From Diacronema lutheri (Eukaryota; Haptophyta; Pavlovophyceae; Pavlovales; Pavlovaceae), in the NCBI GenBank assembly GCA_019448385.1, contig JAGTXO010000011.1, forward strand, positions 186,001-250,000: a stretch of 64,000 bases of DNA, in the 5' to 3' direction. Positions 45,687 to 56,570 of this stretch are shown here, piece after piece. The translations under genes were made by a program, and so were the position numbers. Below the pieces are notes generated by a model. That model was not told the origin of the DNA. It did not search any database and saw only the letters and a list, made by a program, of their open reading frames with translations. Position 1 is the first letter of the stretch. Each line of letters opens with the position of its first letter.

Positions 45687-48600
45687 TCGCCCTCGTCGCC
45701 GGCCGGCGGCGGCGGTGGCGGCGGTGGCGGCGCGGCCACGGCGGCGGCAGCAGCGGCGGCGGCGGCGGTGGCGGCGGCGGCGGCGCCCAGCGCGGGCGGC
45801 GGCGGCGTGGCGGCGGCGGTGGCGGCGGCGGTGACGCCAGCGGCGGCCTTGGCGCCGCGCGTCTGCGGCGGCGTTTCGGCGCGATCGGGGCTGCCCCCGC
45901 CACGCACCGCGCTCGTGACCGCGCAGACGCCGCCCGGCGCACGATCGCTGGCCGCGCCGGTCAGCGCGACGCGGAGGCGCTCGCCGACAGCGTACATGTC
46001 CGCCACGCTGAACGTGCGCGGCGCGGACGAGCAGCCCGCCGCGGCGAGCGCGTCGTTGAGCGCGCCCACTATCGCGAGGCCGCACGTCGCGCCACGCTGC
46101 GCCGCCTCGTTGAGCAGCAGCGCGCGGCGCACGCGCGAAATGTCGAGACCCGCCGCGTGCAGCGTGGCAGTTATCGCCTTGGCGAGCATGAGCGCCTGCC
46201 TGCAGGGCGACGCGAGCGTGTCGACGAGCACCGCGTCGTAGCGATGCTCGCCCGCGCGCGCGACGCGCACAAGGCGCAACGCGGTGAAATGGCCGGAGGC
46301 GAGCTGCGCGCCGTCGTCACCGCCCGCGCCGCCGCGCTCGTCCGACGGGCTCCACACGCCGATGACAGCCTGCGTTGTCGCCTCGCTGCGCAGGCGGTGC
46401 AGCAGCGCGGCGCGCTCGGCGCCGTCCTGGAACACCGCGGGTTGCGCGGCGAGCGGCACGTGGCAGACATGCCCGCCGCCGGCCTGCCCGTGCACGCGCA
46501 GCACGACCTCGCAGCACGCGTCGACGGTTGAGGCGAGCATGTCGCCGCTGGCGATGCGCTCCACCTCTGCCTGCGGGAGGCCGGCGCTCGCGGCGGCGGA
46601 GGCCAGCCGGCGCGCAGCCGCGTCGCCCGCCCACGCCAGCAGCGCCGAGTTGGCGGGTTGGAGGGGAAGCTCAAGGGCGGCTGGTTCGGTGGCGGTAGCC
46701 TCGTTGGCAACGGGCACGTTGGCGGTGCGCACGTTGGCGGCGGGCGCGGCGGCGATGGCTGGTGGGGCGGAAGACACGCCCGCGGCGGCAGGCGCGGACG
46801 CGACAGCGGCAGCGACTAGTGGGGCGGGGAAAACGCCGTCGGTGGCTGGCGCGGAGGCGAGTGCAGGAGCAACTAGTGGGGCGGGAAAATCGGCGGCAGG
46901 CGCGAAGGCGGATGCAGCAGCGGCTAGTGCGGCGGGGAAAACACCGTCGGCGGCAGGCGCGAAGGCGGATGCAGGAGCGCCCAGCGGGGCGCAGAAAACA
47001 CCGTCGGCGGCAGGCGCGAAGGCGACAGCAGCAGTGGCCAGTGGAGCGGAGGCGCAGGGCCACGCGCGCGCCAGCCGTGCAAGCCCAAGCCGCGCGCGAG
47101 CGACGCACGCGCCGATGGCCGAGGCGGCGGCGCAGGCCACGACGTGGCCTGGCACCGGTGTGGCCAGCCGCTCGCGGGTGTGCACGTCGAGCCGCGCCCC
47201 ACGCCAAGAGCGGCGGCGCGCTGAACGGAGGCGCGCGACCCCGATCGATCCGCCCGCGCACGCGCGCGCCGGCTCAGTGTGGCCAACGCGCGCCGCTATG
47301 CAAGGCGCGCGCGCGATAACGGCGGCTGTCGGCCGTGGCGTGCGCGTGGCGGCGCCGCGGCGACGGGCGCGGCACACGAGCCGCTCGGGCGCGCCGCCGC
47401 CGCGCGGCACGATGTCGAGCAGCACGGTCACGCCGCGCGCGCGCGCGACCGCCGTGCACGCGAGCCGCACGGGCAGCGGCGGCCCGTCCGGGCGCGCGAG
47501 CGCCGCCACCTCGGCGTCGGTGAGGCTGTGCAGCTCGCGGCGCGCGCGCGCGAACGCGGCGATGTCCGCGCGCAGCTCCGCGTCCGTGCCGAGCGCGGCA
47601 CGCGCGTGCACGGGGAGCGACGCGCGCAGCGCGTGGAGCACGCCGCCGCGCGCGCCGCGCGGCGCCGGCGCGCGATCGCGCTCAGCGCGCGCGGCGCGCG
47701 TGAGCTCGCGCACCGCGCGCGCGAGATTGCGCCGCGCGGCCGCGACGGGAGGGCTAGGTGCGCGCGCGCGCCGGTTGTAGCGCGGCCGCGCCGAGTCGAG
47801 GGGCGGCGGACGCGGTGCGTACGCCGCGGCGCGGCCCGCGCGCCAAAAGGCCGGCGGCGGGCGCAGCTCCGTCGCGTCGACCGCGGCCGCGAGCGCGCCG
47901 AGCGCGGCGTCGCTGTCGCCCGCCGCGTCGGCCGCGTCGACGAGCACGAAGAGCGCGCCGAGCGCGCGCGACGCGGCCGCCTGCGCGGCGGTGGGGCGGG
48001 CGCAGGCAGCGACGCATGCGGCCGCCATGCCGCGCGCCGCGGCGAACGCCGGTGACGTGACGGCCGCGCCGATGGCAACGGCGGCGGCGGCGACGGTCGA
48101 GGCGGCAGCGCCGGCGATGGAGGTGGCAGCGGCGGCGGCGCTTGCCATCGCGCGGCGCGCGAGACGCGAGGCGCCACCGACCGCCGCCGCCGCAGCGCGC
48201 GCTGCGCGCGCGCCGGTGGCGCGCATCGTCGCCGCGCCAGGCGCCGCCGCGCCGACGCCGCCGGCGCCCGCGCCGTCGCCGCTCTCGGCCGTGCAGGGCT
48301 CCGATGGCGAACCCGGCGTGCGCTGGCGCGTGATGCGCGCGCCGAGGCGCGCGCTCCGCGCCGCGCGGCCGGCGACGTCGAGGAAGCGCCGTGCGCGCGC
48401 CGCGCGTAGGCCACGCGCGCGCGGCGGCGCACCGACAGGCGCCGAGCGCCGCGGCGCGCACGCCGGCGCGTCGCTGTCGGGTTGCGCAGCGCGCGCGCGG
48501 GAACTCGGTGCGGCGTGTGCGGGCGGCGGGCGCGCGCCCGCGCGGCGCAGAGGCGCGAGGCGCCGGCCGCAGACGAGGCGTGTGCGCAACCAGGACGGCG

Positions 48601-51600
48601 AGGGCCGCAGGGCGCCGTCGACGTCGCGCATCGGCGGGCCGCGAGCCCGCCGCGCAGCCGTGCGGCGCGCGCGAGGCGCTCGGCGGCGCGCGCGCCGCAC
48701 GGCGCGCGCGGCGGCGCGCACGCCAGCGACGGCTGCGGCCACGCCGCGCGCCAACACGGCCGCGGCGTGCGCCATCGCACCGAGCACGGCGCGTGGCGCG
48801 CCGAGCAAGCGCAGCAAGCGCGACGCCGTCGCGCGCGCCGGCGCACCGTGTGCAGGGGCCTCGCCAGCGCCAGCACCGACGCCGCCATCGCCGCAGCCGC
48901 AGGTGGCGTCGCCGCCGCCGCAGGCGTCGCGACGGACGCCGCCGCCGCCGAAACAATCGCCGCACACGTCGCCGCCGACGTTGCCACCCCAGCCGCCGTT
49001 GCGTGCGCAGGTGGCTGCGGCGCGTGCGTGCGGGAGGCGTGCCGTGCGGCGCGCATCACACGGGCTGCGCGACGCGAGCGACGCCGCCGGGGTCCCCGCT
49101 GCGCCAGGCGCGCCGTGCGCGCCAGCCTCGCCGGCCTCGCCGGCGCGCGGTCGCGCGCTCGCCTCGACGTGGCCGCCTCCGCCGCCATCGCCGCCGTCGA
49201 ACCGGGCGGCGGAGGGCTGCCGCTCGAACCGCTCGTCGGCGTCGGCCGCCACCGCCGCCTCGCGCTCCGCCGCCGCGGCGGCCGCCGTACGCGCGTGGCG
49301 GAGCGCGCGGCCGCCGTCCGCTGCGCGGCGTGGCGGCGCGGGCGCCGCCTTCGGCGCGCGCGGCCCCTCGGCGCGCTCGCGGAGCACGGCGAGCGGCGTG
49401 CCCGTGGCGACGCTCGTGCAGACGCGCCGCAAGGCGGCGCTTACGCACGCGTGGACGACGCGCGCCGTCCGCTTGTCGGCGGCGCGCGCGGCGCGGCGCG
49501 CGGCCTTGGCGGCGGCCTTTTTGGCGCGCCTCTGCTCCGCCTGCTCCGACAGCGCGCGCGCCTGGCGCTCGGCTGCGAGCGCGTCCTCGGGCGAAACGGT
49601 CGGCCTCGGCGGCCGCGCGCGCGCGCTGCGACGCTGCGCGCTGCGGCGGTCGGACGGCGGCTGCCGCGGCGGCGAGGACGGCGAGCGCGAGCTCGGCGTG
49701 GGCGACCAATCGCCGCTGACGGTTGCGAGCGGCGCAAACGGGTTGTCGTCCCCGCGCCCCGCGGCGTGCGACAGTGCACGCGGCGTCGGGCGCCGGCCGA
49801 CCGCTGGCGGGCCCCACTCGGACGGCGGCTCCGAGGGCGAGCGCGCCGTCGGCGCCGCGCGTTGCGCGGCCGGCGGCGCCTCCCGGTCCAGCGCCGCCTG
49901 CTCTCTCGCCGCGGCCTGCTCGTCACCCTCCGGCACGCCACGCGGCGCGAGCACCGCGGTGGCGCAGCGCGTCGCGTTGAGCAACGCCGCCTCCATCTGC
50001 CGCACGCTGGCCTTGGCGCACGCCACACCCTGTCTCGCCCGGCGCAGCGCCTCGTGCGCGCGGCGCACATCCGCGTCGGCATCTTCGCGCATGCCGAAGT
50101 GCGCCTGTTGCAGCCGCAGGTCCGCAGGGCGCCCCTGCGCGCGAGGGGCACGGGCGCGGCGGCGCGCGGGTGACGGAGCTGGCGCGCCGTTCTGCGCTGC
50201 GCGCACGCCAATCGACGGGCGCGCGCGCGGCGGGGCGCGCGCGCGCGCGCGCGCGCGCGCTGCCTACCCAGCCGCCGGCCGGCTCGCGCGAGCGCGCCAG
50301 CTGCTCCGCCGCCTCGGCGTCGAGCACGCGCTGCTGCGCCTCCTCCTCGCCCAGTGCAGCGAGGTGCAGCCGGCGGGCTGCCTTGCGGCAGTTGCCCTCC
50401 GCCTTGCCCACGGCCTTGCGCGCCGCGTCGACGGGGTCGTCGTTGGCTCTGGCGCGCCTGCGCTTGCCCTTGTCGGCGGGCGGCGGCTCGGCGCGCTGCG
50501 GCGCGCCGAGCGCGTCGTCGGCTCCGCGCGCGGCCGCCCGCGGGCGGCGGGCCCCAAAGAGCGCACCGGTCGCCGTGCGCGCCGCGCAAGCAACGACCAG
50601 CGCTGACACGCCGGCGAAGACCGCACCGCCCAGCGCCACGGTTGCCACGATGCGCAGCGTCCCGTGCGCAGGCCGCGCTGCCTCCGCCGCCGCTTTGGCG
50701 GCCTCGCGCGCGCGCGCATCGGCGGCTCTCATCTCGTGCAGCAGCCCGGCCGCGCCGCTCGCGCCGTCGCGGCCGCGCGCGAGCTCGCACAGCACCGCCG
50801 CCGCGCGCCGCGTGGGCTCGCGCGCGAGCAGCTGCGCGCCGCCGTCGGGGCGCAGCTTCTCAACGAACTCGGCAAACGTCGCGTCGCGCCAGAGGGACAT
50901 GCGGAAGGCCCTGTGCACCGCCCCCTCTTGCTCGCGCATCCGCCGTGCCGCCCGCCTGCCGTCGCGCGCGTGCGCGTGCGCGGCCGCGTCGAATCCCGCG
51001 ACGCCGCGCTGCGCGTCGCGCGCGTCCGACGACGGCGCCGCCGCGCTGCCCGCCAAGGGCGCCGCAGCGGCGACGCGCGCGTGCGGAGCGACGGGATCGC
51101 CGGCGGCCGGCGGCTCGGCGCGCTGCGGCGTGCCGTTTGCTCCGCGCGCGGCCGTCCCGGGGGAGATGGCCGCGATGGCGCCACCAGCCGCGCCGTGCGC
51201 CAGCCACGCGCATAGGCTGCCGACGAGCTCGCCGAAACCCCCGACGGTCGCCGCGGCGGCGAGTGCGCCGGGCTTGCCGGCCGACAGCGGCTCGCGAGCG
51301 TCGTCGTCGCAGCCGCCGGCACCCGTCTTGGCGAGTGCGTCGCGCTCGCCCTCGACGCCCGCCACGACCGCCGCCCCTCCGTCGTCCGCCGCGCCGGCCG
51401 CGCGCGCGGCCGGGCGCAGAGGAGGCGTGCCGGTGCAGCCGTCGCCGCTCGTCTTCGCCGTTTCCTCCACCTTGATCGCTTCGTCGCCACCTGCGCCATC
51501 TCCGACGCCGGGGCCCTTGGTCACGCTTGCCGCCATGCGCGCCGTGCCCGCCGGCCAGCCCGCCGACTGCTCGAGCGCGGCGGCGAGCGGCGCGACGCGC

Positions 51601-53945
51601 GCCGACTCGGGCGCGCTCTCGTCATCGGGCTCGGGCGCGTTGTGCAGGCGCGCGAGCGCGCGCTCGACGGCCGCGGCGCCACTGCCGGGGGCGCGGCTCG
51701 CCGCGCGCACCGCGCGCCGCCAGGCCGGCGCGAACATGAGCGCCGACTCGAGCGCCGCGAGCGCGCGCGCCTCGCGCGCGTCGCTCGCGCCGAGGCGCGG
51801 CGGCACGCGCGCGGCGCCGCGCGGCGCGGTGCCTCGGAAGCGTGGGCTCAGCGTGTAGGCGAGGTGCTGCGGCACGCCGCGCGCCTCCGCGCGCGCGCGT
51901 CCGTCCTCGACCTCGCGCCGCGCCTTCGCGATCGCCGGCGTGGCGCGCGCGAGCCAGTCGGGGTCGGCGGGCAGGTGGATCACGACGAGAATCGGCGCCC
52001 AGTCCAGCCGCGGGTTCTTGTGACGGTCGGGCACGACCCACACGAGCAGCACCGTGCCCTCCGCGCCGCACGCCGCCTCGTAGATCCTGGGCTGCGAGCG
52101 CCAATCGGGCCTGACGCGCAGCGCCCGCGCGTGGTCGATGGCGGCGGCGCGGTCGCCATTGAAGTGAACCGTCGTCACCTCGCCGTTGACGGACCGGCCG
52201 GACCGCCAGCAGAACACCGCGTCCGCCGACCCGCCGGCGATGGCCGCGAGCGATTCGGGCGCGGCGAGCCGCGGCAAGCCCTCGAAGGCGGCAAAGTCCT
52301 CGTGCGCAGTGTACACGCCGCCCCAGCCGTCGTGCGCGTACGCGCGCGCGGCCGCTCGTACCGCGCGCGGCTGGTTCTCCACGCCCGACGTCATGTGCCG
52401 TGTCGTCCCCGCGAAGCCGGGCTCGCCCAGCTCGGCCCGCACGACGGTACCGTACCCCGCGCCCTGCGTCGGGGCGGCGAGGTGGTGCATGCCCGCGCCG
52501 GTCACGCCCTCCGTGCGCTGCCGCGTGACGATCGTGCCCGTCGCGTGCGCGAAAAGCGTGTCGACCACGGCGGGCGCGCGCCCGCTGTTCGCCCGCAGCC
52601 GCGCCCTACCCGCTTTTAGCTGCTCGGGGTCCTTGGCGTCGTACACGCGCGCGTCCGCGTCGCCCTCATCAGGCGCAGTGTAGACGCAGCGGCGTTCGAG
52701 CGGCGCCGAGCCACCGCCGTCCGCCGCCGCCGGCGAGGTTGGCGCCGCGCCCGCCGCCACCGCGCTCGTCGCCGCCGTGCCCGTCGCCACCGCCGCAGCC
52801 GCCGCGCCCGCGAGGTCGTCGTCCCCGTCCTCCGCGCCCTCCCCGTCGTCAGCGGTGGTGGCGTCGCCATCGTCCCCGTCGCCCTCGCCCCCGCCGAGGA
52901 GGCTGAATGGTCGGGGCCCCCACGCCGAGGCGGCGCGCCGCTGCGGCGCACGCGGCGGTGGCGCTCGCGACGGCGGCCTTGGCGCCGCCGCGCCGCGCGG
53001 CCTGGCCGCCGTCGACAGCGCGCGGCCTGCAGCGCCCGTGAGCGCGTCGAGCGCGGCCGTGCGTGCGATGCGGTCGTCGGGCGCGCGCAGCGCCGCCTCG
53101 ACGGCCTGCAGCAGCCCGTCGGGCGCGGATCCGCCGACACTGGCATCGCACGCCTCGGCGAGCCGCGCGGCCTCGGCGAGCCGCGCGGCCTCGCGGGTGA
53201 ACGGGCCGAAGCGCCTGGCGCGGTCGCCGAGCAGAGCGCCGATGGCGGCGCGGAGCGTGCGCGCGCGGGTCTCCTCGTACGCGGCCGTCGTGAGGCGCGC
53301 GAGGCGCGCGTCCAAAGCCTTCTTGATCTCGACAAGGACATTCGCGCGGCGGCCGTAGAGCGTCGATGCGCTCGCCGCGACCTCAGCCGCGACTGTTGCC
53401 GCGGCGAAGCAACACGCGGCCCCACTCTGCGGGGGCGCCTTGAAGGCATCGATGGGCGGCGCTGTTCTGCCGATGCGCTGCGCAAGCTTCTTGATGAGCA
53501 CGCCGGCCGCCGTGGCGTACGCCGATTCGCCGTTGCCCAAGGTGCGCGAATCGGCGAGCAGGGCGAGCGCGGCGCCGGGCGGCGCGCCGCGCTGCGCGGG
53601 CGGCGCGAGGAGCAGGTACGCCGCCGTCCAGTGCGCGAGGCCGCTGGACGCGCGGAGGCAGAACGGTAGCACGACCACGAGCACCTGCCCAAACCGGTCC
53701 GCATCCGCGCATGCTTTGCGCAGGTTGCGCAGCGCCACCTTGAGCGCATGCTGCGAGCACCCCGTGTCGCCCAGCATAACCCTGCTCGTGCCGAAATCCG
53801 CGTAACGCAGCAGGGCGATGAGGCAAGTGGATGGGACCACGTGGGGGTGGGTATCTCCCGGCGACAGAATGGTGCTGAGGGCCAGCGAGAAACTGTCCGA
53901 GCCGCCCCGCCCGCCGCGCAAAGCGTCCTTCACGGAGTCCTCCAT
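35049..53945 (-). CDS. Giant multidomain protein: Ulp1-like proteases, YqaJ nuclease, chromodomain, Fanzor
   Basis: Three exons, 53945-50268, 50191-36905 and 36776-35049, join in frame and give about 6,230 residues. In order: a C48/Ulp1-like protease (His105, Asp132, Gln173, Cys179); a basic/acidic linker; a membrane-like segment near 1,095-1,120; a coiled coil spanning the first splice joint; Ala-rich hydrophobic stretches; tandem 57-bp repeats; a second C48-like domain near 2,435-2,625; Ala-rich and poly-Ala linkers; a YqaJ-type nuclease near 3,995-4,155; a Pro/Ala repeat region; a chromodomain near 5,215-5,265; and a Fanzor from about 5,360 to the end. The 76-bp first intron is short and is the weakest joint; without it there would be two overlapping genes. 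The second intron (128 bp, GTGCGC...GCAG) is well supported because it joins Fanzor halves. ATG 53945 follows a CAG, so an earlier exon is possible. No DDE, integrase or HUH transposase domain was seen. Confidence 0.6.
38080..38225 (-). other. Chromodomain
   Basis: The sequence YEVEAVVDERRKAGKKLTF, then FRIRWRGYDESADTWEPEAN, is a textbook chromodomain. An aromatic at the first position, the RWRGY strand and the TWEPE motif supply the three aromatic-cage positions that bind methyl-lysine of histone tails. It lies about 100 residues before the Fanzor start in the same frame. Chromodomains are used by several transposon proteins to target chromatin. Confidence 0.9.
39953..40078 (-). repeat. 15-bp coding repeat, about seven copies (PPPAA)n
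   Basis: GCGGGCGGCGGCGCG units with minor changes. They encode a Pro/Ala linker between the YqaJ and chromodomain parts of the giant protein. Confidence 0.8.
41400..41900 (-). other. YqaJ/lambda-exonuclease-type nuclease domain
   Basis: The region reads SPRWHDERWEEVTGSKVGDV, GILGEAVALRKLAAAYG, FSPDGLAI, LVEVKTLT and RDQLQLGMHVLG, in the order and spacing of YqaJ-family exonucleases. The catalytic set is visible: Glu in GILGE, Asp in SPDG, Glu and Lys in EVK, and the Gln of QLQ. Such enzymes are 5'-3' or recombination-type nucleases of phages and are also carried by many eukaryotic transposons. The domain looks complete. Confidence 0.85.
45595..45686 (-). repeat. GCC trinucleotide repeat coding about 30 Ala
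   Basis: About 92 bp of uninterrupted trinucleotide repeat, translated as poly-alanine in the giant protein just after the second protease domain. Its length is likely variable. Confidence 0.9.
46000..46560 (-). other. Second Ulp1/C48-like protease domain
   Basis: The His-Asp-Gln-Cys order of SUMO/Nedd8-type C48 proteases is visible: His in SGHFTALRLV (about 46,290), Asp in AVLVDTLASP (about 46,220), Gln and Cys in AQRGATCGLAI (about 46,080). Spacing fits the family. Two later stretches of the same protein (near 45,200 and 43,850) look like degenerate copies without the cysteine. Role is inferred only: self-processing or removal of SUMO-like tags. Confidence 0.65.
46755..47045 (-). repeat. 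Degenerate tandem repeat of about 57 bp, five copies, coding
   Basis: Units with GGCGGGGAAAACACCGTCGG and GGCAGGCGCGAAGGCG recur about every 57 bp. They encode Ala/Pro-rich repeats with the motif APAADGVF in the giant protein, just before the second protease domain. Confidence 0.75.
53370..53660 (-). other. First Ulp1/C48-like protease domain
   Basis: AHWTAAYLLL (His105), LLADSRTL (Asp132) and PPQSGAACCF (Gln173, Cys179) give the catalytic order of C48 cysteine proteases, with the Gln-to-Cys spacing of Ulp1. It lies close to the N-terminus of the giant protein. Confidence 0.6.
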
Positions 53946-54469
53946 CTGCAGACTGTGGGCACGTCAGTGTCCGGATGGCGGCCCGGATGATACTTGGGAG
54001 AATTTACATGATGCCCTGGAGAATGCCCCGCTCTCCCACAACCAGGACCCGCCAGCGCGCCGAGCCTACTCGTTTGCCCGCGCCGCCTCTCTTTGCGCGC
54101 CCGAGCGCGGCCTCCGAGCGCGGCCAACGTCCTCCGGGGGCGTGCATCGTGGCTGCTCGGAGGGGCTGCGACGCGGCGAAAGCTCGCTGCGCGGCCGCAA
54201 CGTGAGCGCGCGCGCGCGGCCGCGCGCCGGCCTGCGCTGCTCTGCACGGCCGCGCGCCGGCCTGCGCAGCCTCGTCGCGCAGCGTGAGCGCGAGCGCGCG
54301 CGCGGTGAGCTCGGCGGATGGGTGCGCGGCGGCGTTGGCGGCGGGTGCGGCGGCAGGCTGGGCGGCGGGTTTGGACGGAGAGTGTCGGGGAAGAACGGGG
54401 CGCATCCTGGTTGGGAGTTGGACGGCGCCCACCACGCGCTGGCGGATCCTGGTTGCCACCACCACCAAA

Positions 54470-54493
54470 CCCCCCCCCCCCCCCCCCCCCCCC
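54470..54493 (+). repeat. 24-base C homopolymer
   Basis: Uninterrupted run of 24 Cs, preceded by CACCACCACCAAA. Confidence 0.9.
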
Positions 54494-55857
54494 GGAGACG
54501 AGGACCAGGGGCATGGCCGACTCGCTGCGCCGCACAGCGCGCGGCGCGCGGCATGCTGCGCGACCTCAGGCACATCCAGCCGCGCTCCGCGCACGCAACG
54601 CGCGCAATGCCGCGTTGCACTGCAGGTGTGCACGTGCGGCTCTCACGCGCACTGTGTTGCACGAACGGCATCACGCCACCGAGCTGCGTCCGGACCACGC
54701 GCCGCGCGCAGGCGACCACACAGGGGCGCGCCGCGCCGCGCGTGCGCGCCCTCGCAACCGTTGCAGCACGCTCTGCCTTGCACTGCGCCGAGCCGCCGCG
54801 CGCTGTGCGCGTGCATGCAGGGCGCACGCGTGCGACGAAGCGCGCGCGCGGCGAGGCGCGCGGGCGGCTCGCTGCGCGGGCGGCAACGCGCCAAGCTGCG
54901 CCCAGGCCAGGCGCGCGCCCGCGAGTGCCACCGGGACGCACTGCCCCCGCCGGGGTCGCCGCGCGCTCTGTGTGTGCGCTCGCGCGCTGCGAGCGCGGCG
55001 GAACGTTCGTGCATGGCGCGAAGAGCGCGGCACCCGAAGACGGCTGCCCCGAGCCCGCGCCGGGTGGCAGCGAGCGGCGGCACCTCCTCGGCGAGCCCGC
55101 CCCGCGCCTTCCCCTCCACGTGGCGTTTTGAGGCAGACGGACACGCGCCCACACTGCGACTGGGCACGCTGCTCGAGGCAGACACGCACCCAACGCGCGC
55201 GCACCACGCGCCCGCGTCGGCGGGCCGGTGTGAACGAGCGAGAGCTCGGTGTCGCCAACGGGGGCACGGGCGCGAGTTCGGTCCGCCTCTCGACGGACGC
55301 AGGCGACGCTGCCGGGAACTTCCCCGACGCCTGCACATCCAGGGCTTCGAGGTACAGAGCTGGGCAACAGTGCCGCTCGTCACCGATGAGGCGGCCAAGC
55401 TTGCTATCCTTGCTGCCCTCGGCTCCACCAAACAGCCGGGCGACCCAACGGTTCGTGATCGCCTGGCCGCCAGGTGCGAACCGCGTTCATGCAGGCGCTT
55501 CGCCTGCATTCTCCGCCCCGCTGCGGACGTCCGCCTGCCGGCCGCGAACACGGCCGGTGCGCGCTGCCGCCTGGCCCAACACGAAAACGCGCCCGCCCCC
55601 GAGGCCGCAGGTCCTACCTACCCAAGCGCAGCCCAACGGCACGCAGACAGCCCGCCTTGGCAACCGACTCGTGCGCGAGCGCTCCGCCCTCCACAAGAGC
55701 CTGCCCCACGCCACCGCCGACGCGGAGCCAGCGCAGCCGACGCCCCTCCGCGACGCTCGCGCCGCAAGGCGCAAGGGCCCCGGCGAGACGGCGTCAACCA
55801 AGCCCGCCGCTGGCACAGCGCCGGCACCCGGAGCCCACCCTAAGCCCGCACGCCTCG

Positions 55858-55894
<37 letters not shown>
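55858..55894 (+). repeat. 37-base C homopolymer
   Basis: Uninterrupted run of 37 Cs in a region without a supported gene. True length uncertain. Confidence 0.9.
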
Positions 55895-55895
<1 letters not shown>

Positions 55896-56297
55896 ATCGG
55901 CGGACCGATTGCGTTTTGGTGCGCCAGGCTCAAAGCGCCATCGCAGTGGCGGGCCCGCAGACGCAGACGCTGACATGCCCAACGCTGGGCACTGAGGCCG
56001 CAGGCCGGCCCTCCTGGACCTGGCGGGCGAGCTGCCCGCGCAGCGGCCACGCGAGCCTCGCACTGACCGTGGCGGTCGCTGCCACCGTGATAGCTGCGGG
56101 TGCGGCGGCCTTGGCCCCAACCCCATCATCCGTCTTCATCCCCGCCCTGCTCGCGCTCGCGGCCTACGTCGGCAATCCCTGCACCGGGATCCGCCCCGCG
56201 AAGTCCACACAAGACTTATCCGTGCTGCACGCCAGCCGCGCGCGCCGACGCGCGCCGCTCCCACACGCTCACCTCCGTTTCCGCGGGCGGCCCAACG

Positions 56298-56333
<36 letters not shown>
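56298..56333 (+). repeat. 36-base C homopolymer
   Basis: Uninterrupted run of 36 Cs, about 90 bp before a possible LINE endonuclease fragment. Confidence 0.9.
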
Positions 56334-56335
<2 letters not shown>

Positions 56336-56423
56336 CAGGCGGCCATCGAGCCGCATTAGCACACCCGCCCGGGGCCTCCCGCCGCACCCGCAGCGGCTCG
56401 GCGCCTTGAATCCTCCCGTCCCC

Positions 56424-56570
56424 TGGGGTGAGGCCTTCAACCCGGGCCCAGCGCGCTCCGACTGCCTCACGCGCGCCAGCGCCAACCTCGGCGGCATGGT
56501 AGGCCCCGAGCGAAAAGCCGCACTTCTCGCCGTCCTCGTCAGGCGCAAGTACGTTATCCTGCTCCTACTG
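56424..56570 (+). mobile_element. Possible LINE endonuclease N-terminal fragment
   Basis: In one frame the sequence reads WGEAFNPGPARSDCL and then ASANLGGMVGPERKAALLAV. A GxxxNPGP (2A-like) motif followed by a short spacer and an N-x-x-x-M...K-x-x-L-L pattern is how the apurinic-type endonuclease of CR1/L2-like LINEs, and of some Helitrons, often begins. Only about 50 residues are visible; no downstream endonuclease motifs or reverse transcriptase were found. Treat as tentative. Confidence 0.3.

Larger units (their letters stand above)
53946..56423. other. Region without a supported gene, with C homopolymers
   Basis: About 2.5 kb upstream of the giant gene. Open frames on both strands look like random GC-rich translation. 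It contains three C runs (listed separately), a short duplication of GGCCGCGCGCCGGCCTGCGC near 54,226-54,265 and a perfect 9-bp-stem hairpin (ATGCAGGCG, loop CTT) at 55489-55509. The promoter or an earlier exon of the giant gene may lie at its left edge. Confidence 0.4.

Noticed and set aside
49923-50267. Continuation of the first giant-gene exon to a stop at 49923 as a separate 1,340-residue protein
   Set aside because: The tail is a shadow of the next exon's frame, while an in-phase splice joins the two coiled-coil halves. Kept as the alternative model.
53946-55131. 437-residue plus-strand frame and neighbours
   Set aside because: Low-complexity, crosses a C homopolymer, no domain and no matching splice signals.
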